DNA of 64,000 bases, from assembly GCA_026646885.1 (NCBI GenBank), contig JAPKHK010000007.1:124001-188000 (forward strand). Direction: 5' to 3'. The notes below the pieces were generated by a model. That model worked only from the letters and a program-made list of their open reading frames with translations, did no database searches and was not told the DNA's origin. The position numbers and the translations under genes were made by a program. This document shows positions 35,640 through 42,782 of this stretch, in pieces (position 1 is the first letter of the stretch; the number at the start of each line of letters is the position of its first letter). Source of the stretch: Casimicrobiaceae bacterium. GTDB lineage: Bacteria > Pseudomonadota > Gammaproteobacteria > Burkholderiales > Casimicrobiaceae.

Positions 35640-36631
35640 GCCGATTTCACCTCGGCTTCGGGCAGCGGCGTGAGGCCCAGCTTGGCGAGGAGCGCCTCGT
35701 CGTCGCCGGTCTGGGGATTGCCGGTGGTCAGTAGCTTCTCGCCGTAGAAAATGGAATTGGCACCCGCCAGAAAACAAAGTGCCTGCACCGCTTCGCCCAG
35801 TTCTTGGCGGCCGGCGGACAAGCGCACCAGCGCTCGTGGCATGACCATGCGCGCAACCGCGATGGTGCGCACGAATTCGAAGGGATCGAGCGGCGCTTCC
35901 TTGGCCAAAGGCGTGCCGGGCACCCGCACCAGATGATTGATCGGCACCGACTCCGGATACGGGCGCAGATTGGCCAATTCAGCCAAAAGCGCGGCGCGCT
36001 GGAGGCGCGTCTCGCCCATGCCGACGATGCCTCCGCAGCAAACCTTGAGCCCGGCCGCTCGTACCGCATCGAGTGTGTCCAAGCGATCCTGGTATTGCCG
36101 CGTGCCGATGACCTCGCCGTAAAAATCCGCCGCGGTGTCGAGGTTGTGGTTGTAGTAATCGAGACCGGCAGCCTTGAGTTTTTCCGCCTGACCGGACCTC
36201 AGGAGCCCGAGCGTGGCGCAAGTTTCCAAACCCAACGCCTTGATGTCGCGAATCATCACCAGTACTGAATCGAGATCCCGGTCCTTCGGCCCGCGCCATG
36301 CCGCGCCCAAGCAAAAGCGGCTGGCGCCTTTGGCTTTGGCCGCACGCGCCGCGGCGAGCACTTCGGCCAGCGGTAGCAAATCCTGCTCGGGCACGCCAGC
36401 GCTATGGCGTTTGGACTGCGGACAGTAGCCGCAATCCTCGGGACAGCCGCCGGTCTTGACCGACAGCAGGGTCGAAAGCTGTACCGCGTCGGGCCGATGA
36501 AACTGGCGATGCACCGTCTGGGCTTGAAAGAGCAACTCAGTAAAGGGCAAATCAAACAGCGCCTCGACTTCGGCAACACGCCAGCGACGCGCGGCAGAAT
36601 CCTCAGGGCGGGCGAGTGTGCTCATGTCCAT
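35630..36631 (-). CDS. bioB: Biotin synthase
   Basis: BioB is a radical SAM enzyme that inserts sulphur into dethiobiotin. The 333-residue protein contains the [4Fe-4S] motif CPEDCGYC and further Cys residues ([18 protein letters not shown]) and the RLSAGR motif. The last residues include SACC. ATG 36631 or 36625 (MSTLAR) are both possible. It is the first gene of the biotin operon and is preceded by a good sigma-70-like promoter. Confidence 0.97.
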   Translation of the reverse strand: MDMSTLARPEDSAARRWRVAEVEALFDLPFTELLFQAQTVHRQFHRPDAVQLSTLLSVKTGGCPEDCGYCPQSKRHSAGVPEQDLLPLAEVLAAARAAKAKGASRFCLGAAWRGPKDRDLDSVLVMIRDIKALGLETCATLGLLRSGQAEKLKAAGLDYYNHNLDTAADFYGEVIGTRQYQDRLDTLDAVRAAGLKVCCGGIVGMGETRLQRAALLAELANLRPYPESVPINHLVRVPGTPLAKEAPLDPFEFVRTIAVARMVMPRALVRLSAGRQELGEAVQALCFLAGANSIFYGEKLLTTGNPQTGDDEALLAKLGLTPLPEAEVKSACC

Positions 36632-36690
36632 GAATGGCGGGCCTCGGCTAGAATGGTTCGGTACCAGTTCCGCCCCGCGGGCGGCTTGCT

Positions 36691-36719
36691 ATCATTGGGG
36701 AAAGCCGGCAACTTGTCAA
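36691..36719 (-). promoter_or_regulatory. Putative sigma-70 promoter of the biotin operon
   Basis: Reading the minus strand, TTGACA (36714-36719) is followed 17 bases later by AATGAT (36691-36696), giving a consensus -35 and a four-of-six -10. The start would fall near 36684, about 52 bases before the bioB ATG. No BirA-type biotin operator was recognised. Confidence 0.55.
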
Positions 36720-36757
36720 ATCACGCCACTCATGAATTGAACATCTGCACGACTTCT

Positions 36758-37456
36758 GTGCGGCGCATCCTATCGACCCTTCCCCCGCTGTTCCCCGCCG
36801 CGTGCGAACTGTGCGGTGCCGCCAGCGGGAAGCGAGCCGTGTGCGCCGCCTGCGACGCCGCGCTCCCGGTTCTGCCGGCGGCCTGCCCTGTTTGCGCCCT
36901 CCCCAGCCCGATCGGGTCGCCGTGCGGCGCGTGTCTGAGTCATCCGCCGCCCTTCGCCGCCACCAGCGCCGCGTTGCTCTACCTGCCGCCCGTGGATTTG
37001 CTGATCCACGCCTTCAAATTCCGCGGCCGCTTGAGCCTGGCGCCTTACCTCGCCGAGCGCTTGGCGGAAGCACTTTCGCGTGCGCGCGCGCCGCGCCCCG
37101 ATCTGGTCATCCCGCTCCCCTTGAGCCTCGCGCGCCAACGCGAGCGGGGCTACAACCAGGCGCAGGAACTCGCCCGCCGCCTGGCGCGCACTTTCGAATT
37201 GCCGCTCGATGCCCACAGCGCCAAGCGTACGGGAGCGGCGCCTGCACAGGCGGACTTGCCCTGGAAGGAGCGCGCCAAGAACATACGCGGCGCCTTTGTC
37301 TGCGCGGCGAATGTGGCAGGGAAGCACGTGGCCGTAGTCGACGACGTCATGACTACCGGCGCAACCCTCAGCGAATTCGCGCGCGCTCTGCTGAAGGCCG
37401 GAGCGGCGCGAGTGAGCAACTGGGTGGTGGCGCGCACCCTGCCCCCAGCAGCATGA
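36758..37456 (+). CDS. comF: ComF-family phosphoribosyltransferase-like protein
   Basis: ComF proteins act in DNA uptake, though many species keep the gene without known competence. This 232-residue version has an N-terminal zinc-ribbon-like set of Cys pairs (CELCG, CAAC, CPVC, CGAC). A PRTase domain follows (IPLPLSLARQRERGYNQAQ) with the signature VAVVDDVMTTGATLSEFA. The start is uncertain: GTG 36758 (VRRILSTLPP) is used, although no clear Shine-Dalgarno site is present. It is divergent from bioB and 10 bases from trmL. Confidence 0.88.
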   Translation: MRRILSTLPPLFPAACELCGAASGKRAVCAACDAALPVLPAACPVCALPSPIGSPCGACLSHPPPFAATSAALLYLPPVDLLIHAFKFRGRLSLAPYLAERLAEALSRARAPRPDLVIPLPLSLARQRERGYNQAQELARRLARTFELPLDAHSAKRTGAAPAQADLPWKERAKNIRGAFVCAANVAGKHVAVVDDVMTTGATLSEFARALLKAGAARVSNWVVARTLPPAA

Positions 37457-37466
37457 GGCGCGCGCC

Positions 37467-37970
37467 ATGTTCAGTATCGTCCTGGTTCATCCCGAAATCC
37501 CGCCCAATACCGGCAACGTCATCCGCCTTGCCGCCAATACGGGGTGCGAGTTGCACCTCGTCGAGCCCCTGGGCTTTCGCTTGAGCGATCGCGAATTGAA
37601 ACGCGCCGGGCTCGACTACCATGAATACGCGCCACTGCGCGTGCACCCCGACTGGAGTGCCGCCCGTGCCTGCCTGCAGGGGCGTCGCCTCTTCGCGGCA
37701 ACCACCAAGGGCCGCCACTCTCCGCAAGAAACGATCCTGCGCCCCGGTGATGTGTTCGTCTTCGGCTGCGAGACCGCTGGCCTGCCCGAGCAAGTCCTCG
37801 CGGAATTTCCCCAGGAAATGCGCTTGCGCCTGCCCATGCGGCCGGCAAACCGCAGCCTCAATCTGTCCAACGCCGTTGCCGTGACCATCTACGAAGCGTG
37901 GCGCCAGAACGGCTTCGCCGGGGCCGGCACAGTGAACGAAGCCCGAACCTGCGGCAACGAATGTTGTTGA
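37467..37970 (+). CDS. trmL: tRNA (cytidine/uridine-34-2'-O)-methyltransferase
   Basis: TrmL methylates the wobble ribose of leucine tRNAs. The 167-residue SPOUT-fold protein has VLVHPEIPPNTGNVIRLAANTG, LVEPLGFRLSDRELKRAGLDY and the knot region RPANRSLNLSNAVAVTIYEA. A C-terminal extension with several Cys (ARTCGNECC) follows the knot. Its stop overlaps the start of the next gene, so it is co-translated with the TPR-GGDEF gene. Confidence 0.96.
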   Translation: MFSIVLVHPEIPPNTGNVIRLAANTGCELHLVEPLGFRLSDRELKRAGLDYHEYAPLRVHPDWSAARACLQGRRLFAATTKGRHSPQETILRPGDVFVFGCETAGLPEQVLAEFPQEMRLRLPMRPANRSLNLSNAVAVTIYEAWRQNGFAGAGTVNEARTCGNECC

Positions 37971-39718
37971 CCATGCCCGACCCAATCCCCGTGAACGCCA
38001 TCGCCGCCCGCGCTTGGGAAGAACAGCACACACGCCCCAGCGAGGCGCAGCGGCTCGCCCTGGAAGCGATGGCGCAAGCGCAGGCGCAAGGCGACGCGCG
38101 CTCCGCTGCCTGGGCGCAAATGACCTTGGCCTACCTGGATTTGCGCCAGGAGAGTTATCGCGAGGCGCGGCCCCTGCTGCAAGAAGCGGTATTGGTCTTC
38201 CGTGATCACGCGGACACGCGCGGCCACATCCTTGCCACCAACGGCCTGGCGCGCCTGGCCATGATCGAAGGGGAAATCGAAGCGGCGCTGGCCGTTTTTC
38301 GTGCCAACTTGCGCGAGGATGGAGGGTCCTTGTCGCCGCTGGATCGCTTCTACACTCTCAACGGCATTGCCGGCTGCCTCGCCGCACTGGGCGACACGCC
38401 GCAAGCGTTGGCACACCTTTTCGAGGCCCTGGAAGCGCTGCGCAGCATCGACGCCAAGCCGCAGATGGCAACCCTGCTCACCAATCTGGGCACCGAACTC
38501 GTGGCAGTGGGCGACCTTCAGGAGGCGCGGCACACGCTGGAGGAAGCGGCCGATCTCGCCAAGGCGCTCGACCGCCCGCGCCTGCGGCTGGAGATCGAGG
38601 CCAGTCTGGCCGAGTGCCTGGTCTACCTCGGCCAAGCCGCCCAGGCTCTGCCCCTCGCTCGCCGGCTGATGCGCAGTTCCGAGGCGCTTGGCGCGGCCTC
38701 GCGCGAAGGCAACGTCTACACTTCCGCCGCCTTGGCCTTGCTCGCCGGAGGCAAGTCGGCCGAAGCAAACGACGCACTGGCGTGCGCCGAGGAGCTGGCC
38801 ATCAAGCACGACAGCCCCGACGGAAGAATCTGGGTCTTGGCCCTCCGCGGCATGAACCACGCGCGCCGCGGGGAGCGTGGTCAAGCGATCGCGCGGCTGG
38901 AGGAAGCGCGACGCGCGTTCAATTCGAGCACGCCGCTGCGCCTGCGTGCCCTGGTCCTGGAAAAGCTCGCGGCGTTCCTTGCTGAAGCCGGGCGCCACAA
39001 GGAAGCCTACGAGCTGCACCGCGCTTTCTTTGCGGTGTATGAAGAGCGGCTGGGGCTCGCCACGCGGGCCAGATACCATGCGGTGCAGCTGCGCCACGAA
39101 TTGAACCGCTTGCGCTGGGAACGCGACCGCGCGCGCGAGGAAGCGCTGCGCGATCCGCTCACCGGCTTGCATAATAGGCGGTATCTCGACTCGGTGCTGG
39201 CCGAACTCCTCGCCGTCTTCGCGCGCAGCCAACAGCCTCTGACGCTTGCGATCATCGATCTGGATCATTTCAAGGCGATCAACGATACCGCGGGCCATGC
39301 CTTCGGGGATGAAGTCCTGCGGGTGCTGGGGCAGCTCTTGACACAGAGCACGCGCGCCGGTGACGCAGTTTGCCGGATCGGCGGCGAGGAATTCTGCCTG
39401 GTGTTTGCCGATTCGGCGCCAGCAGATGCCAAGCGCCGCTTAGAGAATCTGCTGGCGCAGTTGCATGCGCGAAGCATTTGCTGGGGTGAAACCGAACGCA
39501 GCGGCATCACCTTTTCCGCGGGCTTGGCTGCCTACCCTGAAGATGGAGCCAGCGGCGCGGTCCTTCTCGAGGCGGCCGACCGCGCCTTGTACCACGCCAA
39601 GCACGAGGGGCGCGCCAAGGTGGTCTTCCTGCCCCGTATGGGCGGCCGTCCCCCGGCCACGGCGCGCGGTCCGCGCAAGCAAGGCGGGCATTCCAGGGCG
39701 CGCTCGGGCGGTGCGTGA
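37961..39718 (+). CDS. TPR-repeat diguanylate cyclase
   Basis: This 585-residue cytoplasmic protein has about eight TPR-like units (roughly residues 25-380), a coiled-coil-like linker (ELNRLRWERDRAREEAL) and a GGDEF domain (about 398-560). The active-site loop reads GGEEF (CRIGGEEFCLVF) and is preceded by DPLTGLHNRRYLDSVL and IDLDHFKAINDTAGH. It therefore should make cyclic di-GMP. No RxxD inhibitory motif was noted before GGEEF. It can start at ATG 37961, within the trmL end, or 37973. TPRs probably receive a protein signal. Confidence 0.92.
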   Translation: MLLTMPDPIPVNAIAARAWEEQHTRPSEAQRLALEAMAQAQAQGDARSAAWAQMTLAYLDLRQESYREARPLLQEAVLVFRDHADTRGHILATNGLARLAMIEGEIEAALAVFRANLREDGGSLSPLDRFYTLNGIAGCLAALGDTPQALAHLFEALEALRSIDAKPQMATLLTNLGTELVAVGDLQEARHTLEEAADLAKALDRPRLRLEIEASLAECLVYLGQAAQALPLARRLMRSSEALGAASREGNVYTSAALALLAGGKSAEANDALACAEELAIKHDSPDGRIWVLALRGMNHARRGERGQAIARLEEARRAFNSSTPLRLRALVLEKLAAFLAEAGRHKEAYELHRAFFAVYEERLGLATRARYHAVQLRHELNRLRWERDRAREEALRDPLTGLHNRRYLDSVLAELLAVFARSQQPLTLAIIDLDHFKAINDTAGHAFGDEVLRVLGQLLTQSTRAGDAVCRIGGEEFCLVFADSAPADAKRRLENLLAQLHARSICWGETERSGITFSAGLAAYPEDGASGAVLLEAADRALYHAKHEGRAKVVFLPRMGGRPPATARGPRKQGGHSRARSGGA

Positions 39719-40397
39719 ACACGTCGCTCGGCTGCTGGCGCGGCGCGAGGCCTTGGCACTTGCAGCGCTCCTGGCCGGCCTGTCTACCTGGACGCAAGGC
39801 GTGGGCTTCCTCCTCGGGCTGGCGCTGACCCTCCTGCTGCTCTGGGGACGACGCTGGGATTGGGCCTATTTGGGTGCGCGGCACCCCGACTGGGTCAAGG
39901 ATTGCGGGCGTGCCGTCAAATACGTTCTGCTCATGCTCCTTGCCGTCGATGCCCTCGTCCAACCCTTGGTCAATCGCGCACTCGGCGAGGCGCAGGACCT
40001 TTCCGAGTTCGCCTTTCTTGCCGGAGACCTCACGGCGTATTTCGCCTATCTTCCATTCATGTGGATCACCGCCGCCTGCGGCGAGGAATTGTTCTTCCGC
40101 GGCTATCTCCTGCGCGGCGCGGCGCGGGAGCTGGGCGGCTCGCGGCGAGCCTGGATCGGCGCCGGCATTCTCAGCACGCTCGTCTTTGGCCTGGCACACG
40201 CATACCAAGGCGCCTCCGGAGTGATCAATACCGCATTGGTCGGCGGCATCCTGGCCGTGCAATATGCGCGCAAGCCCGAGGGCCTAGTTTCCTGCATACT
40301 CGCGCACGGGCTTTACAACACCGTGGGATTGACCCTGCTCTATTTCGATCAGGCGGATTTTTTCGATCGGCTCATGTTCGGGGGTTCCCCAGCCTGA
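39711..40397 (+). CDS. CPBP-family intramembrane metalloprotease
   Basis: This 228-residue protein has about six membrane helices and the Abi/CAAX motifs: CGEELFFRGYLLRGA, then FGLAHAYQG and later HGLYNTVGL. These supply the Glu-Glu and His metal or catalytic residues. GTG 39711 overlaps the GGDEF gene's TGA by eight bases, showing coupling. Family members cut in the membrane or process bacteriocin-like peptides; the target here is unknown. Confidence 0.88.
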   Translation: MREHVARLLARREALALAALLAGLSTWTQGVGFLLGLALTLLLLWGRRWDWAYLGARHPDWVKDCGRAVKYVLLMLLAVDALVQPLVNRALGEAQDLSEFAFLAGDLTAYFAYLPFMWITAACGEELFFRGYLLRGAARELGGSRRAWIGAGILSTLVFGLAHAYQGASGVINTALVGGILAVQYARKPEGLVSCILAHGLYNTVGLTLLYFDQADFFDRLMFGGSPA

Positions 40398-40422
40398 GTT
40401 CTTGGTGCGCCGCAGAGAAATC

Positions 40423-41748
40423 TCAGGAACTTGGCAGAACGTCTTCGGGATAGACTCGCACGCAATTGCGGCCGGCGGCTTTCGCGGCATAGACGGCTTG
40501 ATCGGCCCGATCCAGCAACGCGCTCAGGCCGCATTCCTCGGAGGCACCCAGCGCCACCGCGCCAACACTGGCCGTAATACGCAGCGGCGGCTCACTCGCG
40601 AGCGCGACGATCGGTGTTGCCTCGATGCGCCGACGCAGTTTTTCCGCGACCACGCGAACGTCGCCCCGGTCCAGATCGGTGAGAAGCACCACGAATTCCT
40701 CGCCGCCGAAGCGCGCCACCAGGTCGGTACGCCGCACCCCGCTCTCCAGGGTCGCGGCGATGGCTTTCAGACAGGCATCGCCGGCCAGATGCCCCCAGGT
40801 GTCGTTGACGCGCTTGAAGTGGTCGACATCCACCATGAACACCGCCACCCCCCGGCCAGTACGTCCGCGGCGCGCCAATTCAAGCTCGAAGCGCTCGAGA
40901 AATTTATGGCGGTTGGCCAGGCCGGTCAAAGCGTCGTGCAGGGCGAGCTGCTCGAGCTTCTGGCGAATCGCGGTGAGTTCGGTGATGTCCACGTCCACGC
41001 CCCGATAGCCCTGGAAGTTGCCGACGGCGTCCAATAGCGGCTTGCCGCTGCTGGAGAGCCAGGCAACCCCCCCGTCCTGCCGCAGAAAAGCCACCGTGGC
41101 GGCCCGAAAGGGCTGGCGCTCTGCCTCGGCCTTGATCACCTGGGCGTTTTGCGAGGTTTCGCCTTCGTCCGCCAAAAAACGATCGCGCGCTTGCCCCAGC
41201 AAGTGCTCGGGTTTGTAGCCCAAGAGCTTCTCTTCGCCTTGAAGAAAGGTGAAGCGGCCTTGCGCATCGGTCTCCCAAGCAAAGGTGGGCGAGAATTCGA
41301 TGGCTTCCGCCAGTTGGTCGCGCACATGGCGCACGGTCTCTTCGGCGCGGCGCCGCTCGGTGACATCGGTGTAAATGGTAACGAACCCGCCGCCCGGCAG
41401 CGGCGTGCCGCGGATTTCGAGCACCGTGCCGTTGGGCCGCACCCGTTCGAAAACGTGAGGCTGCATGCCGCGGGCCCGTTCCACTGCCCTTTCAGTCAGC
41501 TCCTCGGGATCCCCGGGGCCATATTCGCCTCGCCTGGCGTTGAATTTGAGCAGGGTGCGCAGCGAGGGCAGGCCGTTTGCGAACAACGCCTCGGGGAACT
41601 CCAGAAGCTCTTTCAGCCGCCCATTGCAGGCACGCATCTCGAAATCGGGGCCGAATAGAGTCACGCCACTGGGCAGATAGTCGATGATCGCCTGCAAGAC
41701 ATCCGCGTCGCGCAAACGCTTGCGGTCGCTCCCGGTACCATCCGTCAT
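40423..41748 (-). CDS. PAS-PAS-GGDEF diguanylate cyclase
   Basis: This 441-residue protein has two PAS domains. The first (residues about 15-130, AIIDYLPSGVTLFGPDFEMRACN) is of the PAS_7 kind. The second is about 145-265 (FSPTFAWETDAQGRF, with GYRGVDVDITE end). A GGDEF domain follows (about 275-435) with GGEEF in ARFGGEEFVVLL and the preceding DALTGLANRHKFLERF. It has no membrane helix, so it senses a cytoplasmic cue. Only 25 bases separate it from the convergent CPBP gene. It is the second cyclic di-GMP synthase in 4 kb. Confidence 0.95.
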   Translation of the reverse strand: MTDGTGSDRKRLRDADVLQAIIDYLPSGVTLFGPDFEMRACNGRLKELLEFPEALFANGLPSLRTLLKFNARRGEYGPGDPEELTERAVERARGMQPHVFERVRPNGTVLEIRGTPLPGGGFVTIYTDVTERRRAEETVRHVRDQLAEAIEFSPTFAWETDAQGRFTFLQGEEKLLGYKPEHLLGQARDRFLADEGETSQNAQVIKAEAERQPFRAATVAFLRQDGGVAWLSSSGKPLLDAVGNFQGYRGVDVDITELTAIRQKLEQLALHDALTGLANRHKFLERFELELARRGRTGRGVAVFMVDVDHFKRVNDTWGHLAGDACLKAIAATLESGVRRTDLVARFGGEEFVVLLTDLDRGDVRVVAEKLRRRIEATPIVALASEPPLRITASVGAVALGASEECGLSALLDRADQAVYAAKAAGRNCVRVYPEDVLPSS

Positions 41749-41901
41749 GGTGTTTTCCCCGCTAATGTTCCGCGCTCCTCGCGGTGCAGCATATCCTTGG
41801 CCGCCTTATCGGTAACGGCTGGTGCCCTGGTTTCATTGAGTCGCGCTTGTCGCAAGTCACGACCGCAGGCAAACTGTCCGTCGCCGATCTGGGAGTTCTT
41901 C

Positions 41902-42192
41902 ATGTGGAAAAGCCGGCCTTTGCTGGCCTGCGCATTCGCCATAATGGCCGTTCCGGTCCTCGCCGTGGTGTGGGTCTTGTTGACCCTGTTGGTACCGGTC
42001 CCGGCGCTGGCAGGATCGCTCAACTTCGTCTTGCCGCTGTTGTGCCTCGCCGCCTGGATAGCGATTTTCTATTTTCTTCGCTTCACACCCTGGACTCTGG
42101 CCATGCGACTCGTCGCCTGGGCGCTGAGTGCGCCGCTGATCCTACTGGCCGCACTGGTCGCTTTGATGTTGCTCTTCTGGAACGCGAAGTGA
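41902..42192 (+). CDS. Small hypothetical three-helix membrane protein
   Basis: This 96-residue protein has helices near residues 5-30 (LLACAFAIMAVPVLAVVWVLL), 40-58 and 68-92. GGGAG precedes ATG 41902. Its final codon and stop share GTG A with the following VOC gene, so the two are translated together. No domain was recognised. Upstream 41749-41901 is a divergent gap from the PAS-GGDEF gene. Confidence 0.72.
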   Translation: MWKSRPLLACAFAIMAVPVLAVVWVLLTLLVPVPALAGSLNFVLPLLCLAAWIAIFYFLRFTPWTLAMRLVAWALSAPLILLAALVALMLLFWNAK

Positions 42193-42578
42193 TCCAAACC
42201 GCGCACTTCATTCTTTTCGTCGCCGATCAGCGAGCGAGCACACGCTTTTATGCGCAAGTGCTGCAAATCGAACCGCGCCTCGAAGTGCCCGGCATGAGCG
42301 AATTCGAACTGCCCGGCGGCGCGGTGCTGGGGCTCATGCCCGAAGCCGGGATCAAACGACTTCTGGGTGATGCTTTCCCCGACCCCGCGCGCGCCGCGGG
42401 TACGCCGCGCGCCGAGCTGTATCTCTCTGTCGATGCGCCGCAGAGCTACCATCAGCGGGCACTCGCCGCCGGGGCGCGTGAACTGTCTGCGCTCGCGCCG
42501 CGCGACTGGGGCGACCTCGCCGCTTACGCGCTCGATCCGGACGGGCATGTACTGGCTTTTGCCAGCCGCGTTGCCTGA
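42189..42578 (+). CDS. VOC-family (glyoxalase/bleomycin-resistance fold) protein
   Basis: This 129-residue protein has the VOC beta-alpha-beta pattern: TAHFILFVADQRASTRFY at the start, EFELPGGAVLGLMPEAG in the middle, and YALDPDGHVLAFASRV at the end. GTG 42189 overlaps the previous stop. Substrate cannot be predicted; it lacks some of the classical metal ligands, with Ala-Phe-Ala in place of the usual final Glu. The following 204 bases to 42782 hold nothing recognisable. Confidence 0.85.
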   Translation: MIQTAHFILFVADQRASTRFYAQVLQIEPRLEVPGMSEFELPGGAVLGLMPEAGIKRLLGDAFPDPARAAGTPRAELYLSVDAPQSYHQRALAAGARELSALAPRDWGDLAAYALDPDGHVLAFASRVA

Positions 42579-42782
42579 TCCGCCTTGCGGAGGGATCAAC
42601 ACGGCACAGCTGAACCAGTGCCAACCCTGATCAATCCTTCGCGGTGCGGACGGCGGTGCGGACCGCGCCGCGCACGGCTTTCCGCAGCTCTGCGCTCGGT
42701 CCCTCGATGCGGCCGAATGCAGTGAGCTAGCCCCCCGCGCCGCGAGCCCGAGTCAGCGCTCAAGCCGCGGCGAGAATTCTGC

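Noticed and set aside
37889-39298. 469-codon minus-strand reading across the TPR-GGDEF gene
   Set aside because: Antisense to a well-supported gene; high-GC reading without family features.
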